64,000 bases of DNA, taken from assembly GCA_965279005.1 (NCBI GenBank), contig CBDIHK010000030.1, forward strand, positions 558,001 through 622,000, given 5' to 3'. Below the pieces are notes generated by a model. The model did not search any database. It worked only from the letters and a program-made list of their open reading frames with translations, and had not been told where the DNA came from. The translations under genes and the position numbers were made by a program. Of this stretch, positions 8,687-17,433 are shown piece by piece. The stretch comes from Planctobacterium sp965279005 (GTDB taxonomy: Bacteria > Pseudomonadota > Gammaproteobacteria > Enterobacterales > Alteromonadaceae). Each line of letters starts with the position of its first letter. The stretch's first letter is position 1.

Positions 8687-8989
8687 TGTTTTCTCCATTT
8701 GATTGCGCTGAACGTGGTAAGCAAAGGGTGTTGCTAAAGTTTGGCTGAAGGCTTTGGGGTAGATTCAAAGAAGCCAGGGAGAATGCCCTGAGCTATTACC
8801 AGCGTTCGGTGTTTATTTTTAATGGTGGACAATGTTACTTTGTCAATCCTGATAAACAAGTAAAAATTACCAAGCTATCACAGTTTTTTATAACTCTGCC
8901 GATACAAGGTTAAACCCAGGGCAGTGCCGGTTTGGGTTGGCGAAGAGTCAAAATGATGGACTTGCAGTAGAGCCTATGGAGGTAACACA
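8687..8989. other. Gene-free stretch upstream of asnS
   Basis: About 300 bp between divergent asnS and the small membrane protein gene. It presumably holds both promoters. One open frame on the plus strand (about 8754-8914) reads plausibly as protein (YYQRSVFIFNGGQCYFVNP) but has no ATG and no ribosome site, so I do not call it a gene. No RNA gene or repeat was seen. Confidence 0.4.
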
Positions 8990-9358
8990 GTGAAAACAGA
9001 TTGGGACGGTGTCGAAAGGCGGCATAAACCAGTGCAACAAGATTGGTTATTTCGAATGACCGTGGTAGGCAACGTTGTTGTGTGGTTGGTATTCCTGGCG
9101 GCGCTTATTTACTTCCACAATGCGAGGCCTGAATTTGTCAGTGGTGTCCAGCGATTTTGGGGAGTACCTGGCCGTGAGCAATGGTTGGCCTCTGGCTCCT
9201 CAACTATGTTTTTACTGTTGTGTATTTGCTGTGTAATGTCACTAGTGTTAATTTTCATGCGCCACAAACGCAGCCGCCGCAGCCGTGACACCATTGCCAT
9301 TAACTTATTGTTTTTAGTGTTGGTAACCGGTATATCGATTTTGGGGATCCTCATCTGA
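8990..9358 (+). CDS. Small inner-membrane protein, unknown function
   Basis: A 122-residue protein with a charged N terminus (DGVERRHKP) and three hydrophobic helices (around residues 24-43, 67-87 and 101-121). The second and third are separated by a basic loop (RHKRSRRSRD), which predicts a cytoplasmic loop by the positive-inside rule. The GTG start at 8990 has an excellent GGAGGT site 8 bp upstream. No family is recognised. It stands alone between divergent asnS and convergent bioA. Confidence 0.75.
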   Translation: MKTDWDGVERRHKPVQQDWLFRMTVVGNVVVWLVFLAALIYFHNARPEFVSGVQRFWGVPGREQWLASGSSTMFLLLCICCVMSLVLIFMRHKRSRRSRDTIAINLLFLVLVTGISILGILI

Positions 9359-9385
9359 CACCAGCTGTGGAGCTGGCGTCAAACA

Positions 9386-10660
9386 TCAACTAGACATGAC
9401 GTTGTGGATGGCTGAGGTAAGCCTTGACAGCTGCTCAGGTTTGATAATGTAGGGCGGCATAATATACACCAGTTTACCAAATGGGCGTATCCAAACCCCT
9501 AGCTCCACAAAGTGCTTTTGCAGTCTTGCCACATCCACCGGGTGCTTTGCCTCGACTACGCCAATCGCACCTAATACCCTGACATCCGCGACTGCACTTA
9601 AGGATCTACAAGGTTCAAGTTCAACTCTTAACTGGTTTTCAATTGCTGCCACCTGTTGCTGCCATGTACCCTGGGCAATGATGTCCAGGCTGGCATTGGC
9701 AACCGCACAGGCTAGGGGGTTACCCATATAAGTTGGCCCATGCATGAATACGCCAGGCTGGTCTTGGCAGACCCCAAGTGCTACGTCATCGGTGCACAAG
9801 GTTGCAGCCAAGGTCATATAGCCACCGGTTAGGGCTTTACCTAGGCACAGTATGTCGGGGCTAATATCGGCGTGCTCACAGGCAAACAGCCTACCGGTGC
9901 GGCCAAACCCTGTGGCGATTTCATCGCAAATTAGCAGGATGTCATATTGGTCACATAGTTGGCGGCAACGGTGCAGGTATTCAGGGTGGTAAATCCGCAT
10001 GCCACCCGCCCCCTGTACCACGGGCTCCAAAATCATCGCCGCAATATCCTGGTGGTGTGCATCGAACATTTCCGCCAGTGGTGCAATATCGTCTTCATTC
10101 CAAGCGTTGCCAAACCGGGTTTGCGGTGCAGGTGCGAACAGTTGTGGCATCAGCACTTGTTGGAACAGGCTGTGCATTCCATTTATCGGATCACACACAG
10201 ACATGGCGGCAAAGGTATCGCCGTGGTAGCCATTGCGCACAGTTATAAACTTGTGTTTTTGGGCGTTGCCCTGGCAGCACCAATACTGCAGCGCCATTTT
10301 CATGGCCACTTCCACTGAGATAGATCCGGAATCGGCTAAAAATACGCGGTTGAGGTTATCCGGCGCCATGGTTAGCAGGGTGCGGCTGAGGTCAATAGCA
10401 GGCTTGTGGGTCAGTCCACCGAACATAACATGCGACATTGCTTCCAACTGCGCATGTGCAGCTTGGTTTAAATGTGGGTGGTTATAGCCATGCACAGCAC
10501 ACCACCATGAGGCCATGCCATCAACTAACTCGGTGCCATCATCCAAGGTAATGGTTGAACCACTGGCATGTTTTACCGGGTAGCAGGGCAGTGGGTTGGT
10601 GGCGGACGTGTAGGGGTGCCAGATATGGTTTCGGTCAAATTCTATATCGTCACTGTTCAA
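9386..10660 (-). CDS. bioA: Adenosylmethionine-8-amino-7-oxononanoate aminotransferase
   Basis: A 424-residue PLP enzyme that converts KAPA to DAPA with S-adenosylmethionine as amino donor, the third step of biotin-ring assembly. It begins with the family-typical HIWHPYTS and has the BioA sequences ASWWCAVHGYNHP, HGDTFAAMSVCDP, EIATGFGRTG and the lysine motif LCLGKALTGGY, where Lys forms the Schiff base. It is transcribed divergently from bioBFCD across a short region that holds a BirA-type operator, the arrangement found in enterobacteria. Confidence 0.96.
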   Translation of the reverse strand: MNSDDIEFDRNHIWHPYTSATNPLPCYPVKHASGSTITLDDGTELVDGMASWWCAVHGYNHPHLNQAAHAQLEAMSHVMFGGLTHKPAIDLSRTLLTMAPDNLNRVFLADSGSISVEVAMKMALQYWCCQGNAQKHKFITVRNGYHGDTFAAMSVCDPINGMHSLFQQVLMPQLFAPAPQTRFGNAWNEDDIAPLAEMFDAHHQDIAAMILEPVVQGAGGMRIYHPEYLHRCRQLCDQYDILLICDEIATGFGRTGRLFACEHADISPDILCLGKALTGGYMTLAATLCTDDVALGVCQDQPGVFMHGPTYMGNPLACAVANASLDIIAQGTWQQQVAAIENQLRVELEPCRSLSAVADVRVLGAIGVVEAKHPVDVARLQKHFVELGVWIRPFGKLVYIMPPYIIKPEQLSRLTSAIHNVMSS

Positions 10661-10671
10661 ATTTTGGCCTT

Positions 10672-10704
10672 TAGTAAACTTGTGGTTTTTTTTAAAGTTG
10701 ACAA
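10672..10704. promoter_or_regulatory. Candidate BirA operator between bioA and bioB
   Basis: The half-sites TAGTAAACT (10672-10680) and AGTTGACAA (10696-10704) are separated by 15 bp. The reverse complement of the right half agrees with the left at 7 of 9 positions. The E. coli BirA site is TTGTAAACC, about 15 bp, GGTTTACAA, so both sequence and spacing fit. The position, between the two divergent starts, lets biotinyl-AMP-loaded BirA repress both arms. birA itself is not in the window. Confidence 0.65.
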
Positions 10705-10758
10705 CTGTTGTGCGGCACCTAGACTATGTCACGAAAACACCCATGTAAAGGATATGCC

Positions 10759-11817
10759 ATGCTTGCAGAAATAAGACACGACTGGACCTTAGACGAAGTT
10801 AATGCGCTATTTGCCCTGCCATTTAACGATTTATTGTTCCGTGCCCAATCTGTCCACCGTGCCTATTTTGATCCCAACCAAGTGCAAGTTTCTACTTTGT
10901 TATCGATAAAAACCGGTGCTTGTCCCGAAGATTGCAAATACTGTCCGCAAAGTGCGCGCTATGATACTGGCTTGGAGCGCGAGCGGCTAATGGAAGTAGA
11001 AAAAGTGTTGGAAACTGCCAGGCATGCCAAGGCCACCGGTTCCACCCGGTTTTGCATGGGGGCCGCTTGGCGCAATCCTAAAGACCGCGATATGCCATAC
11101 CTAGTGCAAATGATTGAAGGTGTTAAGGCTATGGGTTTGGAAACCTGCATGACCCTTGGCATGTTGAACCAAAAACAAGCATTGGCGCTCAAGCAGGCGG
11201 GCTTGGATTATTACAACCATAACCTTGATACATCACCTGAATTTTATGGTGAAATTATTACTACCCGAACTTACCAAGACAGGTTGGACACCCTTAAAAA
11301 TGTGCGTGACGCTGGTATGAATGTTTGCTCTGGCGGCATTGTTGGAATGGGAGAATCGGCCTCAGACCGCTCGGGTTTGCTAATGCAACTGGCGAACCTG
11401 GAGCAACACCCAGAAAGTGTGCCTATCAATATGTTGGTGAAAGTGGCGGGCACACCTTTGGATAAGCAAGAAGACTTGGATGCGTTTGAGTTTATCCGCA
11501 CAATCGCTGTTGCCAGGATAATGATGCCAAAATCCTACGTGCGCCTGTCAGCGGGGCGTGAGGCCATGAATGAGCAGACCCAGGCATTGTGTTTTATGGC
11601 GGGCGCTAATTCCATTTTCTACGGTTGCAAATTATTGACCACACCTAACCCTGAAACTGACCAGGATATGCTGCTGTTTAAAAAGCTCGGCATCAATGCC
11701 GAGAAAACCCGTGACTATTCAGACGAGGCGCACGAAGCAGTACTAACTGAAGCGGTCCAGTCAAAACAACAAGAGCAGCTGTTTTACGATGCAAGCTCTG
11801 TAGCGGTGACAGACTAA
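10759..11817 (+). CDS. bioB: Biotin synthase (radical SAM)
   Basis: Converts dethiobiotin to biotin by sulfur insertion, using a radical SAM [4Fe-4S] cluster and a sacrificial [2Fe-2S] cluster. The CxxxCxxC motif is CPEDCKYC, near residue 50. Other conserved blocks are STRFCMGAAW, GLDYYNHNLDTSPEFYG, NVCSGGIVGMGE and the Arg-containing VRLSAGRE. I chose the ATG at 10759 because AAAGGA lies 7 bp upstream and the protein then aligns with E. coli BioB from its start. An in-frame ATG at 10726 would add 11 residues. First gene of a bioB-F-C-D run. Confidence 0.97.
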   Translation: MLAEIRHDWTLDEVNALFALPFNDLLFRAQSVHRAYFDPNQVQVSTLLSIKTGACPEDCKYCPQSARYDTGLERERLMEVEKVLETARHAKATGSTRFCMGAAWRNPKDRDMPYLVQMIEGVKAMGLETCMTLGMLNQKQALALKQAGLDYYNHNLDTSPEFYGEIITTRTYQDRLDTLKNVRDAGMNVCSGGIVGMGESASDRSGLLMQLANLEQHPESVPINMLVKVAGTPLDKQEDLDAFEFIRTIAVARIMMPKSYVRLSAGREAMNEQTQALCFMAGANSIFYGCKLLTTPNPETDQDMLLFKKLGINAEKTRDYSDEAHEAVLTEAVQSKQQEQLFYDASSVAVTD

Positions 11818-11828
11818 CCCCGCCGTTT

Positions 11829-12986
11829 ATGTCATTTGAATTTATTGCTGAGCACCTTAGGCAACGTCAACAACAAGGCTTGTTGCGCCAGCATACTTGC
11901 ATCGATGGTTATGACGGCTGCCAAATTCAGATTGCCGGCGGATCCTATTTGAATTTTGCCAGCAACGATTATTTAGGCCTGGCCCAGACCTTAGCAAGTG
12001 ATTTGCCTAAACTACCTATAGGTTCCAGTAGTTCACCGTTGATCAACGGTTTCTCCTGGCAGCACCAGCAATTATGCGACCATATTGCAAAAAACACCGA
12101 GCGGGAAGCTGTGCTGTTGTTTAGCTCGGGTTTTGCAGCCAATTATGCCGTTTGCCAAGCACTAATGGGCGATAGCAAACAGTTGATATTGTCGGACAAG
12201 CTGGCACATGCCTCGTTGGTCGATGGTGCGTTGGCGGCTAAAGCAGAATATAAACGGTTCCGCCACAATGATGTTGCACACCTTCAGAAGCTGTTAGGTG
12301 ATTGCGCAAATGATTATTCCGACAAATTGGTAGTGACTGAAGGCGTGTTTAGTATGGATGGCGACTGTTCGCCCACTGCGCCTTTGGTGCGCACCTGCCA
12401 GGAGCACGATGCTTGGTTGATGCTTGACGATGCCCATGGCATAGGTGTGCTGGGCGATAGGGGCTGGGGTACAGTTGAAGCTGGAGGCTACGAACAAGAG
12501 CACATAGCGGTCTTGGTTGGCACTTTCGGCAAAGCGGTGGGCACAGGTGGGGCGTTTGTCGCGGGTAGCCAAGCCCTTATTGATTACCTTAGCAACTATG
12601 CCAGGCACTATATTTACAGTACCGCATTTTCGCCAATGCATGCCCAAATTACCTTGTCGCAACTGCAGCGTATGGAATCTGAAGCATGGCGGCGGGAGAA
12701 GCTTCGCAATAATATATGCCTTTTCCAACGGCTAGCGCAAGAACATGGCCTGGACTTCCTGCCATCAGAAAGCGCAATCCAGCCGCTAATGGTAGGTGAA
12801 CCCAACAAGGCCTTGTCGCTGAGCCAGGCATTACGGGATCGCGGTATCTGGGTGCCAGCAGTGCGGCACCCAACTGTGCCAAAAAACAAAGATAGGCTGC
12901 GTTTCACACTAACCAGTATGCATGATGAGCAAGACTTGGTGCGGTTGTTTGAGCTTTTGGCCGAACTGAGGGTGCATGATGCCTAA
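11829..12986 (+). CDS. bioF: 8-amino-7-oxononanoate synthase
   Basis: A 385-residue PLP-dependent alpha-oxoamine synthase that condenses pimeloyl-ACP with alanine to give KAPA. It has the fold-type I signatures NFASNDYLGLA, LLFSSGFAANYAVCQ, LDDAHGIGVLG and the Schiff-base lysine in VGTFGKAVGTGGAFV. The last 11 bp overlap bioC and it starts 12 bp after bioB, so translation is likely coupled in one operon. Confidence 0.97.
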   Translation: MSFEFIAEHLRQRQQQGLLRQHTCIDGYDGCQIQIAGGSYLNFASNDYLGLAQTLASDLPKLPIGSSSSPLINGFSWQHQQLCDHIAKNTEREAVLLFSSGFAANYAVCQALMGDSKQLILSDKLAHASLVDGALAAKAEYKRFRHNDVAHLQKLLGDCANDYSDKLVVTEGVFSMDGDCSPTAPLVRTCQEHDAWLMLDDAHGIGVLGDRGWGTVEAGGYEQEHIAVLVGTFGKAVGTGGAFVAGSQALIDYLSNYARHYIYSTAFSPMHAQITLSQLQRMESEAWRREKLRNNICLFQRLAQEHGLDFLPSESAIQPLMVGEPNKALSLSQALRDRGIWVPAVRHPTVPKNKDRLRFTLTSMHDEQDLVRLFELLAELRVHDA

Positions 12987-13869
12987 CAGCGCAGCATTGG
13001 TAGACAGTTTGGCAATGTCCCAGGTACAAGAATCAACTGGGGAAACGATCCGGGTTAAGCAAAAAGTTGCTGGCAACTTTGGCAGTGCTGCATCTTCATA
13101 TGATAGCAAGGCTGGCATTCAGGCAGAAATTGCCAAGTGGTGTATGTTCAACTTTCAGCAATTAAGAAATAAACAGGAATACCCCGTTGCTGTTGATTTA
13201 GGCTGCGCCACCGGTAGGCAGACTGTCAAGCTAAACCAATATTGCCAGCAGTTAATCGGACTGGATATTGCTTACGGCATGGCAAGCTTTGCACAGCAGC
13301 AGTACAAAAACAGGGCGAGTTGGCTGGTTGCCGATATGGAAGCCTTGCCGTTTGCCAATGACAGCATTGATTTGGCCTATTCCTGTATGGCCATGCAATG
13401 GTGCCGCGAACCATTGTCTATGGCTAAATCGATAAAACAGGTATTGAGAAGTGGGGGCGCTGCCCATATGGCCATACTTTGCCGTGGCTCATTCCGCGAA
13501 CTGGGAGAGGTTTGGGCCAGTAGCATAGGGCTACCCCCTTTTAATGCATTACACAGTGGCGAAGATTGGACGCAAGCATTTTTGCAAGTTGGGTTGGGCG
13601 GCCTGGTGCGGCACAAAACCTTTGTCGACGTCCATCAAAACGCGAGTTCTGCACTGCACAGCATAACTGACATCGGCGCTGCAACTAGGCTGCAGGACGG
13701 CGCTGCGGACCGCTTAACGCCCTCCAAGTTGAAGCGCTTCCACCAGGCATGCAAACAACGATTCTGCGCAACTAACGGCGTGCCTGTGACCTATGAAGTT
13801 TATTTGTTCCAGTTAGAAAACTCTGAAAGTAGTTTGCATGAACAACCTATTAGATTGCTTAGGAGCTAA
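12976..13869 (+). CDS. bioC: Malonyl-ACP O-methyltransferase
   Basis: A SAM-dependent methyltransferase (297 residues) that methyl-caps malonyl-ACP so that fatty-acid enzymes can build the pimeloyl chain. The N-terminal VAGNFGSAASSYDSKAGIQ resembles the BioC substrate region. The SAM motif I is VDLGCATGRQT, followed by VADMEALPFANDSIDLAYSCMAMQW. It overlaps bioF by 11 bp. No bioH-type esterase gene is adjacent, so the demethylating partner must be encoded elsewhere. The exact start (ATG 12976 or 12979) is uncertain. Confidence 0.94.
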   Translation: MMPNSAALVDSLAMSQVQESTGETIRVKQKVAGNFGSAASSYDSKAGIQAEIAKWCMFNFQQLRNKQEYPVAVDLGCATGRQTVKLNQYCQQLIGLDIAYGMASFAQQQYKNRASWLVADMEALPFANDSIDLAYSCMAMQWCREPLSMAKSIKQVLRSGGAAHMAILCRGSFRELGEVWASSIGLPPFNALHSGEDWTQAFLQVGLGGLVRHKTFVDVHQNASSALHSITDIGAATRLQDGAADRLTPSKLKRFHQACKQRFCATNGVPVTYEVYLFQLENSESSLHEQPIRLLRS

Positions 13870-13873
13870 TCAT

Positions 13874-14566
13874 TTGAGTACTTTTTTCGTAACCGGTACC
13901 GACACTGAAGTTGGCAAAACCTTTATTACCCAAGCAATATTGCGTATCTTTGAGCAGAAACGTAAAACCTGCATTGGTTATAAACCGGTGGCAGCCGGCA
14001 GTATTGTCACCTTAGATGGTTTGCAAAATGAAGATGCAGTGTGCCTGCAAGAATCCAGTACCTTCGCATTAAGCTATGATGACGTTAATACCTATAGTTT
14101 CCAGGAGCCTATAGCCCCTCACATTGCGGCGGCCAAGGTAAAGACCCCAATTGCAGTGCCTGCGATGGCCGATGGCTTGCACAAGTTGCAACGCAAAAAT
14201 CCAGATATATTACTGGTTGAAGGTGCTGGGGGCTGGCGTCTACCCCTAGGCAATGGCTTGTTTATGTCAGACTTTGTTAAAACTGAACAGCTGCCTGTGC
14301 TATTGGTGGTTGGTATGCGCCTAGGCTGTTTGAACCATGCCATATTAACGGCAGAGTCCATCGTTAAGGACGGCTTATCACTGGCGGGCTGGGTCGCCAA
14401 CCACGTGCAGCACGATATGCCTTTTCGCAAGGAAAATGTGGAAACGCTAAAACAGGAGATTGATGCGCCATTTTTGGGTGAAGTCCCCATGGTACGCACG
14501 CCACAAGAGGCGAGCCATTATTTGGATATTACCCCGTTAATGCAGAATCCTGGGCAAATGGACTGA
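13874..14566 (+). CDS. bioD: Dethiobiotin synthetase
   Basis: ATP-dependent carboxylation of DAPA to dethiobiotin. The P-loop is GTDTEVGKTF, followed by GYKPVAAGS, the catalytic/adenine region EGAGGWRLPL and GWVANHV. I prefer the TTG at 13874: AGGAG ends 8 nt upstream, and the protein then begins LSTFFVTGTDTEVGKT, as in E. coli BioD. An ATG at 13838 would add 12 residues and overlap bioC by 32 bp. Last gene of the biotin operon, followed by a strong terminator. Confidence 0.95.
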   Translation: MSTFFVTGTDTEVGKTFITQAILRIFEQKRKTCIGYKPVAAGSIVTLDGLQNEDAVCLQESSTFALSYDDVNTYSFQEPIAPHIAAAKVKTPIAVPAMADGLHKLQRKNPDILLVEGAGGWRLPLGNGLFMSDFVKTEQLPVLLVVGMRLGCLNHAILTAESIVKDGLSLAGWVANHVQHDMPFRKENVETLKQEIDAPFLGEVPMVRTPQEASHYLDITPLMQNPGQMD

Positions 14567-14583
14567 CAATAGTTGTAGACCAC

Positions 14584-14617
14584 AAAAAAGCCCGGTATCG
14601 ATCAGCCGGGCTTTTTT
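14584..14617. terminator. Bidirectional terminator after bioD
   Basis: AAAAAAGCCCGG and CCGGGCTTTTTT pair around a 10-nt loop. It lies between the convergent bioD and aminotransferase genes and can serve both. Confidence 0.92.
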
Positions 14618-14632
14618 GATGATGGGGCTTGT

Positions 14633-15823
14633 CTAGAGCACAGAGACCAAGGCGTCTGCGAGCCTGTCTACGTTGGCATTGGAGATCCCTGCGATATTTA
14701 CCCGGCTAGAATCAACAAAGTATACCGAATGTTCGTTGCGCATCTGTTGCACTTGTTCAGGTGAAATGCACAAGAACGAGAACATGCCCTTTTGCTTAGT
14801 AACGAAGCTGAAATCGACATTTGCGCCTTTTTCATCCAATTTCTGGACTAACATGGCGCGCAATGATTGCATGCGGTCACGCATGGCGGCTACTTCAGCT
14901 TGCCACTCTTGGTTTAACGTCGGTGTGTTCAAAATGATATCTACCAACGCACCGCCGTAGCTGGGCGGCATTGAATAGCTGCCGCGGGCGACAGATTGGA
15001 TTTGCGATTGCAGAATTGTCCGTGCTGCGCTGTCTGGGGTAACTATTGCAGCTAGACCCACGCGCTCGCGGTACAAACCGAAGTTTTTGGAACAAGAAGC
15101 GGCGATGAGCATTTCTGGCAGGTTTTCAGCCAATAAACGCAAACCGTAAGCGTCGTCATCCAAACCATCGCCAAAACCTTGGTAGGCAATATCAACAAAT
15201 GGGGTGAAACCTTGATTCTGTGCCATTTCCAGTACCGTGTGCCATTGCTGTTTGGTTAAGTCAGCACCGGTTGGGTTGTGGCAGCAGCCGTGTAACAACA
15301 CCACATCGCCCGCTTTGGCCTGCTTTAGGCCTTCTACCATGGCATCAAATTTAATGCCCTTGGCTTCTTTGTCGAAATAGGCGTATTTCTCAATGTTTAG
15401 GCCGGCACTAGACATCAGCGGAATGTGGTTGGCCCATGTGGGGTCGCTTACCCATACCGTGGCACCAGCCTTGCAGCGGTTAACCAGCTCGGCCAATATG
15501 CGCAATGCACCACATCCGCCAGGAGCTTGCACCGCGGCAACCCGATCAGCGGTTAGGGCAGGGTGGCCAGCACCCAATAACAGGCCCAACATACCATCGA
15601 TAAAACCTTGCACCCCCTGGGGCGTGATGTAGGTCTTGGAAGTCTCTTTTTCGAGCAGGATGGTTTGCGCTTTAGCCACTGCGCTGAGGATTGGCGTATT
15701 ACCGTTTTCGTCCTTATATACGCCCACGCCTAAATCGATTTTATTAGGATTGCTATCTTCCCGGTAAGCGGCTGATAAGCCAAGGATGGGATCGGCGGGC
15801 AATTGCGGCAATACGTCAAACAT
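14633..15823 (-). CDS. Aromatic/aspartate aminotransferase
   Basis: A 396-residue fold-type I PLP aminotransferase of the AspC/TyrB group, transferring amino groups between Asp, Tyr or Phe and 2-oxoglutarate. It has the N-terminal DPILGLSAAYREDSNPNKIDLGVGVY, HGCCHNPTGADL, the Schiff-base lysine in SCSKNFGLYRERVG, and the C-terminal Arg in SSRVNIAGI for the substrate carboxylate. AspC and TyrB cannot be separated with confidence from sequence inspection. It is monocistronic. Confidence 0.93.
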   Translation of the reverse strand: MFDVLPQLPADPILGLSAAYREDSNPNKIDLGVGVYKDENGNTPILSAVAKAQTILLEKETSKTYITPQGVQGFIDGMLGLLLGAGHPALTADRVAAVQAPGGCGALRILAELVNRCKAGATVWVSDPTWANHIPLMSSAGLNIEKYAYFDKEAKGIKFDAMVEGLKQAKAGDVVLLHGCCHNPTGADLTKQQWHTVLEMAQNQGFTPFVDIAYQGFGDGLDDDAYGLRLLAENLPEMLIAASCSKNFGLYRERVGLAAIVTPDSAARTILQSQIQSVARGSYSMPPSYGGALVDIILNTPTLNQEWQAEVAAMRDRMQSLRAMLVQKLDEKGANVDFSFVTKQKGMFSFLCISPEQVQQMRNEHSVYFVDSSRVNIAGISNANVDRLADALVSVL

Positions 15824-15927
15824 GTTTTTCCTCGTATCTCGTATCAGGTTGAAAAAAGGTCTAGCGCTTATTATGACACGCTAGCTAATAATTGTATCTA
15901 ATCGAAAAAAGTAAAATTGATATGATT

Positions 15928-16698
15928 TTACGCTTTAATATCGAATTGGTAGGTTTTGTTTGCAGTTACAGTTGCTTCTTCATCATAGCTGCGTTCGTGC
16001 CAAGTGACATGGGCATCCCTATCCACTAATAGCAGCGTCGAGCTGCGGGTTCCGTATTCGGGGGTATTGATAAAAATGGATGACAACTGCTTTTCCCATT
16101 GGTAGGGCACACCGGTACTTGGTAATAAATGATCTTCGGCTTTGCTCTCATCACGCAGCAGTTGGAACAGGGTTTCACAGTCCAATTCATCCTGCGATTG
16201 GCAGTGTTGTTCCAGGGCTTGCACACCAGCATTGATTTTAGGCCAGGGGCTGTTGAGGTCTGCGTTGGACAGCCCATAAAAGCCGGACTGCAGTGGTTCA
16301 AGTGTGTCAGTATGGTTGTTGTAAACCTTTAAATCATGCCAATTGCCGTACAGTAAGTTATAGCCGTTATAAGCCTCTGCGCTCTTGCGCAGGTGTGCTA
16401 AATAGGCAGTGTCTGCAACGTTTTCAACCAAGTAGTCCAATACCAGTTCACCACGGGATCTAGCGTTTTCCATTAGGGTTTGTGGTGCCCGGATATTGGT
16501 GAGAGCCGCAACTTTTCCTGAATGGCTTACCCCCATCCAGGTACCGCCTGCTTGTTCGTCTTTTCCGGCGAGCACACCGTCTAATCCAGCCCAAAACCCT
16601 GAAGGCTTGGTTGGCCTGCGGTAAAATTCATCCCGGTTGGCTGCAATGATCAATGGGTATTGTGGGTGCTGCTTTACAGCAATGAATAAAATACACAT
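15928..16698 (-). CDS. NRDE-family protein (TANGO2-like)
   Basis: About 256 residues starting MCILFIAV, with the family motif ANRDEFY near residue 25. Further conserved blocks are GGTWMGVS and KVAALTNIR, plus a C-terminal GTRSSTLLLVD. The N-terminal cysteine after Met and the NRDE motif resemble an Ntn-hydrolase active site. The biochemical role of bacterial members is not settled. I chose the ATG at 16698 because it exposes Cys2, as in the family; a TTG at 16722 would add eight residues. Confidence 0.83.
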   Translation of the reverse strand: MCILFIAVKQHPQYPLIIAANRDEFYRRPTKPSGFWAGLDGVLAGKDEQAGGTWMGVSHSGKVAALTNIRAPQTLMENARSRGELVLDYLVENVADTAYLAHLRKSAEAYNGYNLLYGNWHDLKVYNNHTDTLEPLQSGFYGLSNADLNSPWPKINAGVQALEQHCQSQDELDCETLFQLLRDESKAEDHLLPSTGVPYQWEKQLSSIFINTPEYGTRSSTLLLVDRDAHVTWHERSYDEEATVTANKTYQFDIKA

Positions 16699-16787
16699 AG
16701 GATATACGAAACGCTTCCTCAATTGAGCGTGACAAACTAGCGGATATAAGACAGTATCTCAAATAAATTCCATTCAACTGCAGTTAC

Positions 16788-17411
16788 GTGTCTAAATCGC
16801 TCAATATTCCACCAATCCCTGACTCCTACACGCCCAGACGCAATTGGTTTACCCATGCTGTCGGTATTTTGTTTATGAAACTATTCGGTTGGCGCATGCG
16901 GGGCAAGTTACCTGAACACAAACAATATATCATGGCGGTGGCCCCCCATACTTCCAATTGGGATTTTCCTATTAGTTTGGCCACCTATTTTTGCTTGCAG
17001 GTTAAAATGCACTTTATGATGAAGAAGTCCATTTTTGTCTGGCCATTTGCGGGTATGCTAACGCGGTTTGGTGGTATACCCATAGACCGGTCAAAAAAGC
17101 ACGGTGTGGTCGGCCAGATGGTGGAACGTTTCCAGCAACAACCGGATTTAATTATCGCACTGGCGCCCGAAGGTACCAGGCGCCGGGTTGAAAAATGGAA
17201 AACTGGGTTCTTACAAATGGCACAACAAGCCAAGGTGCCATTGTTCCTGGTCGGCTTGGACTATAAAACCAAAGAAGTTATCTTTGGTCCAGTAATGGAA
17301 GTGGGAGCTGATATTGAACAAGCATTGGCACAGGCACAGGCGTTTTATGCCACTATACATGCTAAGTTTCCACAAAAATTCTCGACGCCCGGTATCGACG
17401 GGGTTAACTAA
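16788..17411 (+). CDS. 1-acylglycerol-3-phosphate acyltransferase-like protein
   Basis: A 207-residue PlsC-domain acyltransferase starting with GTG. The catalytic HX4D motif is HTSNWD, in APHTSNWDFPIS (about residue 54). The second block is FGGIPIDR and the third is ALAPEGTRR. It lacks the usual N-terminal membrane helix. It resembles the cytosolic-face lysophospholipid acyltransferase group, and the natural substrate is unknown. It is divergent from the NRDE gene and 22 bp upstream of the Cys/Met PLP gene, so the two may be cotranscribed. Confidence 0.87.
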   Translation: MSKSLNIPPIPDSYTPRRNWFTHAVGILFMKLFGWRMRGKLPEHKQYIMAVAPHTSNWDFPISLATYFCLQVKMHFMMKKSIFVWPFAGMLTRFGGIPIDRSKKHGVVGQMVERFQQQPDLIIALAPEGTRRRVEKWKTGFLQMAQQAKVPLFLVGLDYKTKEVIFGPVMEVGADIEQALAQAQAFYATIHAKFPQKFSTPGIDGVN

Positions 17412-17433
17412 CTGCTGAATTCAATTTAAGACG

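Noticed and set aside
8754..8914. Possible small gene between asnS and the small membrane protein gene
   Set aside because: The reading looks protein-like, but there is no ATG, no ribosome site and no family resemblance.
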